DNA of 64,000 nt from Limnoperna fortunei (lineage: Eukaryota; Mollusca; Bivalvia; Mytilida; Modiolidae): the NCBI GenBank assembly GCA_944474755.1, contig OX104112.1:15650273-15714272 (forward strand), in the 5' to 3' direction. Numbering within the stretch: the stretch's first letter is position 1; each line of letters starts with the position of its first letter. The notes under the pieces were generated by a model. The model saw only the letters and a list, made by a program, of their open reading frames with translations, made no database searches and was not told the DNA's origin. This document shows positions 1-11,054 of the stretch, piece after piece. Position numbers and translations under genes: made by a program.

Positions 1-4
1 CAGC

Positions 5-420
5 TTAAACATTCATCCACTGTAAGTATCGGCTGACGTTCAATGAGTGATCGCAGGGTTGACTTACTCTCAACGTTTCTGGTCCCACACCAGGGACAGG
101 AAAAATTGAAAAAAATATTGGAGCTTGAAAGCCTTCACACAAGAGTTGAATGTCTAGGGATAGCCTCGCCATTTGACGTATACTTCCATTTTTTTCTTGC
201 CGGGTTCGTCGACTCATGATCTTCTCCATGCGAAAGAGGTCTTGGGTGGTCTTCTGGAGCTCGGGCTCGTAGAAAGATCCCTGAATCTCCTCGATGTTGA
301 AGCCCTTGAGACGATTAGTGGGCGGTTCCGTTCCTAAGACCATGGTCACTGCTACAACTTCTTCTGTCCAGCGCGGGGTGTATACTTCCTCGAACACACC
401 TTTCTTCTTTGTGATTCGGA
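5..420 (-). pseudogene. Transposon integrase C-terminal remnant with broken chromodomain
   Basis: Read on the minus strand from about 420 down, the translation has the signature that follows the catalytic core in transposon-derived integrases: a KKKGVFEEVYTPRWTEEV stretch, then IQGSFYEPELQKT, then a basic RTRQEK linker. Just after the linker a one-base shift moves the reading frame. In the other frame a KWRGYP motif typical of chromodomains appears, followed at once by a stop. The piece is therefore an inactive C-terminal fragment; the catalytic DDE core is not in the window. This architecture is known from Polinton/Maverick-type and related integrase elements of invertebrates; the exact superfamily is inferred. 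The upstream in-frame stop at about 421 and the frameshift show decay. Confidence 0.65.
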
Positions 421-492
421 CTTAGATTCGCGGTGGCTGCATGGGGGAAATATCTCCGTAGAGGTTCCAGAAGCTTTTGGTTTCGTTCTCCT

Positions 493-721
493 TCTGACTG
501 GCGGCAGAGTTAGGTAATCCTCCTCCATCAATCGTCAAGATAAAGAAATACCTCAAATACATCGTCAAGGTAGAGAAATACCTCAAATACTTTGAAGATA
601 AAATGATGGAGTACATATCTCTGATGAAGCAGATCGAGCTGGAGTCCATCCTCGATGTTATGAGTAAATTCAGTCACATCAACGACTGCGATTACAGGAA
701 GCTGCATCGTAGCCTTCTATA
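493..721 (+). other. Short lysine-rich open frame with internal 30-bp duplication, function unknown
   Basis: A plus-strand frame runs open from about 493 to a TAA at 719-721, ending in ...NDCDYRKLHRSLL. It contains a near-perfect 30-bp direct duplication (about 531-590) giving two copies of an IVKIKKYLKY-like decapeptide. Codon thirds are richer in C and G than in neighbouring non-coding DNA, which is why it is listed. No start codon or family was recognised. It may be part of the same decayed element as the adjacent integrase remnant or simply chance. Confidence 0.25.
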
Positions 722-2396
722 AGAAAATATACAATGCCATTGTTGATTATGGGTTGGGCTAAAGATGATAAAAAATAAACTATCTGGGAAAATTTTAAGA
801 GTTATTTATAACATGTATGATAATATTTAATCATGTGTTAAGCAAGGGGATCATATATTATCTTGATGTTTCTCATGCGATATAGGTGTTAGACAAGGCG
901 AAAATCTCTCCTTTTCTGTTTCTATTTTCCTAGCAGATCTAGAAGATCAATTCAATACCAACAATATTGTTGGTTTGAAAAGTGTATCAAATGTAATGAA
1001 TAATGATTTGAGAACATACTTGTTGTTATTTGTTTTATTATGTGCTGATGACACTATTTTACTTGCTGAGAGTGCTCAAGGTTTACAAGACACTCTTACT
1101 GCATTTAAAATTAATTGTAACGCATGGAAATTGTTCATTAATGTAGACAAAACAAACGATGTAATTTTTTCGAAGAGAAAATGAACACGTAATTTTGAAT
1201 TTAGATTGTGTGACCAAACTATAGAAATTGTTGAGAATTTTTCGTACATAGGACTTATATTTAACTGTAATAGGAAGTTTACACAAGCAAAGAAAAAAAC
1301 TCTGCGAACAAAAAGACTTTATGCTTTATATGGTAAAATTAAAAACTTAAATATACCGATTGATCTTCAATTTAAATTATTTGAATTGCTCATTGAACCG
1401 ATTTTTGTATACATGCGAAGTCTGCGGATTTGAAAAATCTCAGGTCATTGAGAAGATTCAACTGAGTTTTCTAAAAAATATCCATTCATTGAGAAAAAGC
1501 ACACCAAATTACATGGTTTACGGAGAGACGGGCAAATCTCCGATAGAAATTCGCATTAAATGTCGCATGTTAAATTTTTGGAGTAAGTTGTTAGCAGGAA
1601 GCGACAAGCTATCTTGGAAGTTGTATTGCTTGCTTTTACATGCAAATTTTATTAGATCAGTTTATTCAAAAGTGGTCTAGTAAAATGGACCAATCTTCTA
1701 GGGGCTGTTATATTCCAAACAAAAAACAAATTTTGTATTGGAAAAATATCTTATTTCCTTGAAGAAAAATAGAAGAATTTACATAACTAAACTCCGATGC
1801 TCCAACGTCAAGTTTCCTATTGAAACAGGACGCTGGCAAAAGATTCCAAAAATTTAGCGTTATTGTAAACATTGCAATTTGAGATCAATTGGCAATGAAT
1901 CCCATTATCTTTTCTTTTGCCAAAATGAACAAATACACCAACGTCGACTGAAATACATCCCTGGTGATTATCTTAGATCACCAGGCGATTATAAGATTAT
2001 TGGTCTCCTCTCATTGTGCAACATACTAGTTTGAACAATTTGGCTATATTCATTCAAAAACTATCTAGTTTACTATGATTTATAAAGTAGTTACGAGAAT
2101 ATTTTTATATATAATCCAACACATTTAATTTAAAGCTCGTGGTCAAAATATTATGTACATGCAATTGATTATCACGATTATCACGTGATACGATCATTAG
2201 TCTTTTAAATGACCCTGAATTTCACGTAGTCGGCGTTACTGACCTACATTTAATGCATATTACTGATTTGATTTATGTGTCATACTTTGCCGTCCTGTCT
2301 TTCTTTCCCATTTGTATATATGTTATTTTCACATTGTCCTCTTATTGCAGCGTAAGCTGCCTGAGTGTATTAATAAAATCTTGAAATCTTGAAAAA
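720..2396 (+). pseudogene. 5'-truncated, decayed non-LTR retrotransposon (LINE) reverse transcriptase
   Basis: This is the 3' half of a LINE in sense orientation. Broken frames read in order: an RT segment GVRQGENLSPFLFSIFLADLED near 887-950; the catalytic box as LLCADDTILLAE (the YADD motif) at 1035-1075; ENFSYIGLIFN near 1231-1265; and a downstream segment GFEKSQVIEKIQLSFLK...TPNYMVYGETGKSP...NFWSKLLAGSDKLSWKLY at 1430-1625. At least two frame changes and several stops separate the parts. The element ends with a poly(A)-like signal and a short repeated tail of the form AATCTTGAAATCTTGAAA at about 2375-2395, a usual LINE 3' terminus. The motif series resembles the CR1/jockey group; the clade is inferred. 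It is 5' truncated, lacking an endonuclease. Confidence 0.75.
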
Positions 2397-2399
2397 CTA

Positions 2400-3660
2400 G
2401 TGGTACGTTAGAAAACATGGAATTTGTTCTTTATATTACATGACAAGACTTTACCATAACTAGTATTTCCTCAAGGAACGTAAACGTTCTTCATTATGTT
2501 GTATGACAAGACATTACTTTTAAATAACTAGTGTTCATCTCAGGGAACATAAATGTTTGTCCATTATATAACGTAACAGAAGATTACTATAACTAGTTTT
2601 CCCTCTGGAAATGTAATTGTTATTCATTTTATTAAATGCATGAATATTACTTTAACTAGTGATATAAGTTCTGCATTTAATCAACACATTAATATGACTA
2701 GGGTTCTCTGAGGGAACGTAAGTTTTCTTCATAATATAACATGTATAACAAAACAAGACATTACTATAACTTGTATTTCCTCAGAGAATGTAGATAATCT
2801 TCATTATATAACAAAACAAAGACATTGCTATAACTTGTATTTCCTCCTCAGAAAATTGAGATTTTCTTCATTATATAACATTGTACTAGTGTTCCCTCAG
2901 GGAATACGAATATTCTTCACTATATAATATGACAAGACATTACTATAGCTAGTGTTTCCTCGGGGAATATAAATGATTTTTTATTTTCATTTTATCACAA
3001 AGCATTACTATGACTAGTGTCACACAAAACTAGTGCTACCTCACGAAATATCAAGGTTCTTCACTGCATTACTTGATTAGACATTTTAAAAACTAGTCTT
3101 TCCCTACGGAACTTAAATGTCTTACATTATATAACGAAACAAAAGATAGTGAAGTACATTTATGTTCCCTGACGGAATACAAACATTAGTTTCATTTGCT
3201 TCATGTTATATAGCAAAGTACATTTATATTCTTTCGGGAATACAAACTGTAGTAATGTTTATCAATATGTTATGTTATACAGTCGATGTACATTTATATT
3301 CGTTGGGGAATATAAAATGTAGCATGTTATATAATGATGTACATTTATATCCCCTGAGTGAATACGAACTTTTATAATATGTCATGTTATATAGTGAAGT
3401 ACATTTATATTCCCTGAGGGAATACCAACTTTTAAAATATCTACGTCATGTTATAAAGTGATGTACATTTATATACCTGGGGGGGGACAAACTGTATTGA
3501 TGTCTATGTCATGTTATCTAGTGATGTATATTTAAATTTCTTGAGGGAGTTTTAACCGTAGTAATATCTACGTCATGTTGCATAGTGATGTACACTCATT
3601 TTCCTTGAGGGAATATTTACAAGATTAATATAGAGTGCTGTAATTCACATTCCCTATATA
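2400..3660. repeat. Diverged tandem repeat, about 64-bp unit with palindromic core
   Basis: Units of about 60-70 bp recur through the stretch. Each carries GATGTACATTTATATT-like and CATGTTATATAGT-like blocks and a short palindrome of the form TTCCCTGAGGGAA. Copies are heavily diverged. The distal half (from about 3.1 kb) is repeated in inverse order at 14.04-14.45 kb as the outer part of the large inverted repeat; related units also occur at 4080-4440 and 13390-13680. No coding potential. Confidence 0.8.
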
Positions 3661-3795
3661 TAACATAATATATAAGATATCTCATATCTGTCAATTTATA
3701 TAAGATATAATATATATTTAATAATACATCTTTTATAATTTGAAAGATATCTTATATATTATATAAGATATCTTAAATGTTGAATAAAATATATA
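3660..3795. repeat. AT-rich palindromic block
   Basis: Overlapping self-complementary runs of ATATAAGATATCTTATAT type fill this block, and an equivalent block lies at 13.88-14.04 kb in the opposite arm. It could extrude hairpins. No gene is visible. Confidence 0.7.
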
Positions 3796-5050
3796 TATGA
3801 AAACGGCCTGCCATAAATATATCACCCTGAGACGCAGTCGAGGGTTACATATTTCCAGACATGGATACTCTGGTGTAATATCCAATACAACAGGCAGTAT
3901 GTTTTATATTATATTGAACATCTTACATACAGTTACTTCCAGCAACGTCAATGACGTCACTGTACACTCAGAGGGTGATATATTAGACAGATGGTCGTTA
4001 TACCAAAATATCACCCTCTTGTTTGATAAATCAAAATTGAGGAAACTTATGTGAAGTATAATATATAATTTTAGACATGCCATTCCCGAGAATACGCTAA
4101 CTATAACGATGTCTGTGTAATGCTATATAGTGATGTACATTCATATTATTGAGTAAATACATACCAAAATGATAACCTTGTCATGTAATATAAAGAAGTA
4201 CTTTTGAATTCAAAAGGGAACATATACTAAATGGTGCCTATGATTTGCGATATGTTTTCAGATACCCAAGAGGAACATATACCGTTAGTGACTATTAAAT
4301 GTATAGCCAGGTGTTTCCATATTCCTGTAGGGAACATGCACTATAATGATGTAGCTCAGATTCCCTTAGGGAACACAAATATAATGTGATGATTTTTAGA
4401 TTGAGGACAAACTATCATATTCCCTGTGGGAACCAATATACATAGTTTGCTTGTTTAGTGCTAAAGCAGAGCAAATAAGTATAGAATGAGTTAAACAATC
4501 AATACCATATATTTACTTAAAACATATATTGCATGTGATAATTCTAACTCTTATAACTATGAAGTGTAAATAACGTCGTGTATTTTTTTATTTTCAACGC
4601 AAGTGTTTGGGTTGGATAAATTATTAACATAACGCTTGAATTCATACTCTTTTTCCAGAACTAGATATTATGTTTACTAAATCATCACATATTTGATATA
4701 CTATCCTATAAATAATTAGTTCTTGCAAGGGACTACATGATGAGGCAGAGTTGCTGTGTTTTAAAGTTATTTTTATAATTTCCGGTTTGGATATTCCTTA
4801 ATGAAATAAGTCAGCGACACAATCTGTCTTGTGTGGCCGGGAGCTAAAATTTGTCTACCTCAACATTCTTTTCTGTTAACATGAAACTTAAAACACTAAT
4901 CATTTTAAAATGTTTTGCATATATTCAATACTTGGACACAGAAGAGAAATTCCGACATAACTACTAAACTTCACATGCAAGTCTCAAATCGAAATTAAAT
5001 TGGTTTATTTGTTGTTGAAAAAACCTTATTATATGTGTAACTAGTAATAT

Positions 5051-5643
5051 TATTAATTGATATTTTTTGGATAAATTTGATTTGTGTAAACCCTGTCACA
5101 TGACATGCTGTATTTGGAAAGGTTCTTTGAAAACGGCTGATAGAAAAGTGATGTTGCACGGTTATATTTAGAAAACATGATATTGCACGGCTATTTTTAA
5201 CCAATGTGGAATTCCCCTTTAAACAGCCTATTAAAATTAACTTGTGTTTATTTCCGGTTTGAAAGTTAGGAAAGTATGTACATTTTGAAAAATTTTAATA
5301 TGTTGCTTGTTTATTGTAATAATATATCTTTTGAATAAAACTTTTCATAATTTTTGCTGATATTGAAATAAAATGTGAAATTTTCATACATGAGACAACA
5401 AACCATCAAAACACTAAACTAATCAAAAGAAACATTGAACTAAATTCCTTTACAATACCAGTACATACAAGTGGGCATAAAATATAAATTAATAATATAA
5501 CAATTGTATATTATGATATATAATACGGTCGATATGAAAAATATCGACATGAGATAACATATCGACCTCCAACTTCGTTGTCAGTCGACATGTTCTCATG
5601 TCGATATATATTCATATCGACCTAATTTAAAGGCTATATTGTA
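5051..5643. mobile_element. 593-bp insertion in the left arm, flanked by TAATAT duplication
   Basis: Comparison with the opposite arm gives an empty site. The right arm reads, in reverse complement, GTAACTAG-TAATAT-CGTACAGC, while the left arm has TAATAT at 5045-5050, then 593 bp, then TAATAT again at 5644-5649. This is direct evidence for an insertion with a 6-bp (possibly shorter) target duplication. No coding frame and no clear terminal inverted repeats are seen. Inside it, 5527-5622 is a long hairpin bounded by GGTCGATATGA and TCATATCGACC. Confidence 0.75.
5527..5622. repeat. Hairpin built of GTCGATAT repeats
   Basis: The block starts GGTCGATATGA and ends with its reverse complement TCATATCGACC; inner ATCGACATGAGA and TCTCATGTCGAT also pair. 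A similar GTCGATAT-rich palindrome occurs at about 33437-33520, suggesting a dispersed hairpin family. Confidence 0.7.
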
Positions 5644-5777
5644 TAATATCGTACAGCAATAATGACGATTGCTCAGTTTATTGACAACAATAATTTTATC
5701 TATACATGTAATATCGAAAGACCAGCGCAGATTTTCTATTTTTCTCTAAAGGACCGATTTCAAGTTGGGATTACCGA

Positions 5778-5815
5778 GTACAGATGAGCTCACGAGCACT
5801 CATCTGTACTCGTTG
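5778..5815. repeat. Short perfect hairpin shared by three repeat copies
   Basis: CGAGTACAGATGAG and its exact reverse complement flank a 10-base loop. The same hairpin lies at 12976-13013 in the other arm, and a slightly altered version at about 46537-46570. It is a stable landmark of this repeat family. Confidence 0.75.
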
Positions 5816-6090
5816 CCTCATCCAATCAAAACGCCTGAAACAAGAACGTTGTTTTAGTAAGATTGCCACGTTATTGCTTAACATTCTTGATTCGGCGTTT
5901 TGAGCGGATGTCAGATATTACACAATGGAGAATCTACAGGATATAACGACTTTTGTAAGTTGTTGGTTTACGGCATATATGGAATAGCCAAACACTTCTG
6001 CAAAAGTCAGTAATTTGACCTTTTAAGAGAAATAACTCCACTAATGAGGAGCTTTTGATGCTTAAAGGGAGAAGGGAGGTTCACTTCAAA

Positions 6091-6318
6091 GGACCTCGGT
6101 GGCTTAGAGGTTAAGGTAGTTATTCATCTACTATTCAACACGTGATCTGTCAACACTGCGGTAGCGGGGTTTATTCTAGTCTCACTGCGGGCAATTTTCC
6201 TACTGGAGGTTGGGGGTTTTCTCGGTATACTCCAGCTTCCTACCACAATAAAATATGGACGCCAGGGAAGAGCTGAAACATTGCTGGAAGTGGCGTTAAC
6301 AGTATTCAAACAAACTAA
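6091..6318 (+). mobile_element. tRNA-derived SINE, full length, in left arm
   Basis: The head CCTCGGTGGCTTAGAGGTTAA resembles a tRNA box A, and a degraded box B follows about 70 bases later. The body is the conserved CTACTATTCAACACGTGATCTGTCAACACTG segment common to the SINEs of this window; the tail is the GCTGAAACATTGCTGGAAGTGGCGTTAA block ending in a CAAA-type repeat. The copy occupies the same place as the SINE in the opposite arm (12471-12700), so it predates the inverted duplication. Confidence 0.8.
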
Positions 6319-7010
6319 CAAAATTCCACAAAACGTGTTTGATGTGGTTTTCTTTCATGTGAAATATGATCATCTTGCATCAGCTGTTGAATTTGTTATG
6401 AATTTAAGCGACATTGTTTATTTTAAATGCCTTAAAGGTTCCTCATATACAAATAGAAAACATATCCGAGTAAGAATGTGTGCGTGCGTGTGGTGTGTGT
6501 TTTTCCTGCCTCTTTATCATCTTTAGAGTAGCAGTAACATCTCACATCACCGTTCACATTTCAAAATGTGCCTTTATCTGTTAATTTCTAAATGCAAATA
6601 CATGTTTGCTAATATTAGAAACTATATCTCCAAACAGGAGTAGATACCTCTTTCATTCATCCCAGAGCATCTATAGTGTGACAAATTTGCCCAGTTAAAG
6701 GCATATATCTAAATAACTGCCAAGAACCAAATGATTTATATTTAAAAAGTTATCAAGGAGTCTTTATTTACGAACGGTAATCATCCAAATTTTCAGTTCA
6801 AGCATACATTTCTTTAAAATTACAAATGGTACTGTTAATTGAAGTATAAAATAATTATCCGGATATAATCTGGCAACACATTTAATCGTTGTGAAATGTT
6901 CGAAATATCTAACAGTACATGTAACAGGTGAGACGCAGTGAACATTTCAGACGTCTGAACCATACGAAAGAGCATCTGAAACTGTAATAACAGCGTTGTC
7001 GACAAAACCA

Positions 7011-7670
7011 TCTCTTGTTGACATGATTTTCTGAAAGACATTAACAAACATAAAACTAGTAGGTACAAACACTCGCAGCTAATTTAAATGTGCAATCGTT
7101 ATTAGAGATTTTGCGCGTGTTTTGAATATCAATTTAAAAGAATTCAATATTCTTGCCGCCTGACACTCAACCGTAATTTCATAATTTCATTACATCCATC
7201 TTAAATATCAAAATGGCAGATGAAAAATCGAAAGGGTTTAGTTTCAATTATTACGCCATCGAAAACGCGCATAAATTATATGATGAAATACATATACATT
7301 AAAATCTTAGTAATGAGATGAGTAAATATTCAAAAGTTATACATCGTAAGCAAATGCCAGCATATCGTTTATGACATTTTGGTTACTCGTTTGTTGTACT
7401 CCTCTTATTAAAATCCAGCATAACAGTATTAAGTAAAATAGATGAAGGCAGTTGTATTTTATGTGCAGATATTTTTTAATAATTGTACGTTCGGGCTATT
7501 AATCAATCTATACACCTTTTAGCCTTAATTTGAACGTTTTAAGATACATTATTTTGTAACTTCAGAGCATAAACATTTTTTAAGATTCCATGGTGACGTT
7601 ACAATGTATAATCAAGATTTCCTCTTTTTTATCTCTAAGAATAAATGGTAGCAAACAAAATTGAAAAGAA
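7011..7670. other. Spacer edge, no gene seen
   Basis: This is the left edge of the unique spacer of the large inverted repeat. It is AT-rich, has no long frame and no clear splice-site pair. It is downstream of the poly(A) signals of the small secreted-protein gene. Confidence 0.6.
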
Positions 7671-7674
7671 TCAT

Positions 7675-7694
7675 TTTATTTCTTCGTGGTTTAT
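7675..7694 (-). terminator. Poly(A) signals for the secreted-protein gene
   Basis: Two TTTATT motifs on the plus strand, one at 7675-7680 and another about 7689-7694, read AATAAA on the minus strand. They lie about 200 bases downstream of the stop codon at 7888-7890, a normal 3' UTR length. Confidence 0.5.
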
Positions 7695-7887
7695 TCTTTC
7701 GTCCAAAACATTTTTCTTGAGAAACAATATCAATTGCTACATTCCACAAGGAGCCGTTTTTCTAAAACATTTATATTTGTTTGCTGTTTAAGTATACTTC
7801 AGAAAACCTGTCAGCAAATGTATAATGATATGCTATTTGAAACATTATTTCAAATACTTTTAATAAATTTCAATTAATATTAATACA

Positions 7888-9636
7888 TCAGATACCTGTT
7901 GAACAATCCACTGGATTGACAAAGCGGACTTCTAGACTTCCACACTCTGACTTTATATCTTCAGTTATTTCATCTTCACTTGGTGCCCTTCCGGCGTAAC
8001 ATGTACTATTAGTCGATTCTTCCTGACAAATTACCAAATAAATAGTAATAAAACTTGTAAGGTTTTTATTTTTCTATACATTGCACCTTTCGTATGTTTT
8101 AATGAACATAATGTTTACCTTTTTTCGTCTAGAAGTCATTTTTAAAGTAATATCTAGATAATAAGCCATCTATTATGATTAGCGGGGTTTCAACAATGTG
8201 ATCGTGATTTTTGGTATGAATTGTTCCATTTCAAAATTACATGACATGTATTAGTGGTTTTGCTGCCAAAGATTAGGCTACTCATACGGTACCCCGGATT
8301 TCCTCCACACTTAAAACACGACATGAAATAGTTCGCATATTTCCTGACATGGCGTTCAAGATTAAACAAATAAACAATTGGACGATTTGGAAGTTCATCT
8401 ATTGTGCAACGAGATATTATTTAGTTTCTGGTCTTTACAGTTTAGATTTGTTGATTTATTCAGTTAATTAAAAAAAAATTAAAAGGTTAAAACTACTAAC
8501 CTTTTCATGAAATTCCACGTTGCATGTGTTATTAACCTTTGTGATAACGTATCCCTGTAATTAAAACACAAAGCACACGTTAAAGTTTTGCTGTAATAAT
8601 GTAATGGTCAGACAGCCAGGCAATGTTTTAACTTTGATTAACATATAATGAATACGTTGTTAAAATGACTTCCATTGCCTACTCAAACAAGGTTATTTTG
8701 TATTGTATTTCATGTTATTTCTTCAGTTGTTCTATGGCTGTCGCTATAACGTAATAGATCTTCATGAGAAATCTATCAAATCCAAGCAGATGTTTTTGGC
8801 GATAGTTATTTTTTCCTACACCTGGAATTGTCTTTTTCCTAGGCATTCTTGCCATTTTTTAATGAAAGTCGTCTTTAAATTTTGTCAGCACAAAATGGAT
8901 AAACAATACAGAGGGTCATATTTTGAACGTTAAAGCATACCAGGAACAAATTCCGAGCAGCACAAAATTTGGAGAACGTGTTTTTTTCCGAATCAAGACC
9001 TAAAACAATAATTAAATGTTTTTACGAGAACAATCATTTTAATATCAATGTTTCAACTGACCTTTTCCGATTGTGATATTTGTTGTTCATATATCTGTCC
9101 ATCTTTTTTTAGGATAACAATGTCCGTGTCATCATCAGTTACTTCTGTTACATCAAATATGGTGCCGTCATTAGCCGTAATCTTACTTTCTGTAACCTAT
9201 AATGACGATGAAGACACATTTGGTCAATATTTCTTTGTCGAGGTTCATACAATAAATTTAATGTTAAAGCTATCACTTCTGTAGAGTAATATCAAAAAAT
9301 ATCAATGCAATTTAAACTTATCCAAGACGCCGAATAAATCGTTTTAATCAGCAATGCAGTGAATTTGTAATATAATAGAAATCGATATAGTTCATACAAT
9401 GGTTTTCTTAACTTTTTTCAAACCATTTACTGTCCAATATTAATATTTAATTTTTAGAAATTGCTTTGACATATTAACACACGCGTTAGATGAAAGATCT
9501 GCGTTTTTATCTGAGAAGAAAACTACATTACAATAAAACTTGAAAAACATTGACTTACTTCGACAGCCTCAATGAAACAGACCAAAGTAAAACAAACAAA
9601 AATACAGATCAAGCAAATGTTCTTCATGTTCAGCAT
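7888..9636 (-). CDS. Small acidic secreted protein, 133 aa, four coding exons
   Basis: Four coding exons on the minus strand join without any frame conflict: 9636-9559 (26 codons), 9196-9062 (45), 8554-8501 (18) and 8022-7888 (44 plus TGA). All introns are phase 0. Donors read GTAAGT, GTCAGT and GTTAGT; acceptors end TATAG, ATTACAG and TTTGTCAG. The ATG directly follows a TTTTTTAG acceptor, so the 5' UTR is spliced on. The product begins with a typical signal peptide (MLNMKNICLICIFVCFTLVC, cleavage probably after FIEA). The mature part of about 109 residues is rich in Asp/Glu, has cysteines at 82, 97, 116 and 129 (enough for two disulfides), and N-glycosylation sequons at N79 and N94. I recognise no family; a BRICHOS-like fold is possible but unsupported. 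The gene lies wholly in the spacer of a large inverted repeat. Confidence 0.85.
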
Positions 9637-9746
9637 CTAAAAAACAATCAATAAAAGTTTCTGGTAAGTGGTTGAAAATTGTTTTTATTACATAATTATG
9701 TAAGGCATTTTAAAAATATTTAAAGAAAATGTAATTCTCAACCTAC

Positions 9747-9772
9747 CTTGGTGATTTTTGTAGTCAGTACTA
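9747..9772 (-). other. 5' UTR exon of the secreted-protein gene
   Basis: Minus-strand sequence ends CACCAAG followed by a GTAGGT donor at 9746-9741. It lies 110 bases upstream of the coding acceptor at 9637-9638 and about 25-30 bases downstream of a TATA box. The start site near 9765-9772 is estimated from TATA spacing only. Confidence 0.6.
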
Positions 9773-9792
9773 AACGAATCTGAACCTTACGA

Positions 9793-9800
9793 TTTATATA
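9793..9800 (-). promoter_or_regulatory. TATA box of the secreted-protein gene
   Basis: The minus strand reads TATATAAA at this position, correctly spaced upstream of the first (non-coding) exon. It is the only strong core-promoter element near this gene. Confidence 0.65.
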
Positions 9801-9969
9801 GGAAGCCTGCTTTACTTCCTGAATGGTTTAGTAACCAATCCTTACATTTGATTGTTGCTTTATCATGTCGACAATCACTTGAAAATCTTGGTGTGGGGCG
9901 TCCATAAAACTGTATTCTAAAGTTATAAGTTTTATAAATTTTTGAACTTAATAATACTACTTCTGACAA

Positions 9970-11050
9970 GTCGTTACTACGCTAAAAACCATTATTTATT
10001 TAGACCTAGGTCAAGATAAAAACAAAAATTTATTTGAAACATATTCAAACCTCTTAGAAACTTACCATAATTATATGATCAAAGTCACAAATTAAAAATA
10101 ATCTTCTTAAGTTCATCGCCTTTAACCCATTTTTTTACATATTTAATACATGCTTTAATAGGTTGTACCAACAAACATCAGAACTTCGTTCTTTTCAATA
10201 AGGGTCAGCAGTAATCTGTCTTGGACAACACTGTACATAATTTTCTTTTGCTGATTTGTACTGACCGATTACCGTTTCAGTAATGTAAAAAATATGCCTT
10301 TGTGTCATTTTTCGTACCAACTAATAAAGTATAATTGTAAAAAATAGATTTATTACGTTAATTTTAAAATTGACTTCGCAGTACTGAGTAATAAAATAAA
10401 AAGATGAAAGATAAAATGTATAGTTGTATTAACGTTCTCTGTTTATTTAGTATTTGAAGTGTGTGCATACGTGACGTTGCTTTAAATGAAACCAAAGAAA
10501 TGATGAAATAACCGAATGAATACCTACTCGAATGTTTAGTCGGAACCTATAATTTATGCCTTAATATAGCAAAAGAAAATACATGTAGTTTATATATTGT
10601 GAAGGTTAAAAGGCAAACATAAGTACACAAATACAAGTAAAATGCTTTATTGCATTATGAAAAAGCATCCTTCGTTCCTTTATATAACAATGAATATACT
10701 AATTTATTGTGAAATATCGAAAAACAAATAACTTGTTATTTACTTTTGTGTACAGTTGCATTTCATTGTGGTTATTTTATGAGAGGTCGGTGCACGTTTT
10801 AAATGTGATGTTGTTTTCAATCTAGGCCTAGTTTTAAAAATAATTACATGTAGCAACCCTAAGCTTTAGTTGTTACTGTTAAACGACTAAGATTTTAAAT
10901 GCCATTTAATAAACTAAATTTTGACATTTTCGTTTCCATTTTATCCGATTTAAGGGAAATGTGGTTAAAAATAGTTTTAGCTTTAACTGTTTAAATTCGT
11001 CCTATATTGTAAAATATGAATTGTTACATTAACATTTCTCTTCGTCTACT
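9970..11050. other. Spacer region upstream of the secreted-protein gene, no gene seen
   Basis: AT-rich unique sequence. A donor-like GTAAGT on the minus strand at about 10064-10069 follows a short 17-codon ATG frame, but nothing supports it as a gene. Confidence 0.55.
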
Positions 11051-11054
11051 ATTG

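Larger units (their letters stand above)
3100..7010 (+). repeat. Left arm of a large inverted repeat
   Basis: The arm matches the reverse complement of 11814-14450 block by block. Successive shared blocks are: satellite units (3.2-3.65 kb vs 14.05-14.45 kb), an AT-rich ATATAAGATATCT block (3.66-3.79 vs 13.9-14.04 kb), a block around 3797-4060 (vs 13.68-13.87 kb), 4840-5050 (vs 13.14-13.37 kb), 5644-5990 (vs 12.83-13.14 kb), a SINE (6091-6318 vs 12471-12700), and 6530-7010 (vs 11814-12270). Similarity stops sharply at the inner edge after GACAAAACCA. The left arm has extra segments at about 4355-4834 and 5051-5643 that the right arm lacks. The outer boundary is only approximate because of the satellite. 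Confidence 0.85.

Noticed and set aside
6100..6180. tRNA genes at the SINE heads (also at 12620, 45560, 48650 and 63070)
   Set aside because: Only box A and box B-like blocks are present; stems do not pair into a cloverleaf and each is followed by the same SINE body.
6281..7068. Open frames in the left arm of the inverted repeat
   Set aside because: They run through SINE and repeat sequence and are not conserved as frames in the opposite arm.
9787..9969. Sixty-codon minus-strand frame upstream of the secreted-protein gene
   Set aside because: It overlaps the TATA box and is not joined to any exon; no recognisable protein.
10070..10140. Short ATG frame with GTAAGT donor on the minus strand
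   Set aside because: Only 17 codons, no signal peptide or promoter, and no second exon could be found.
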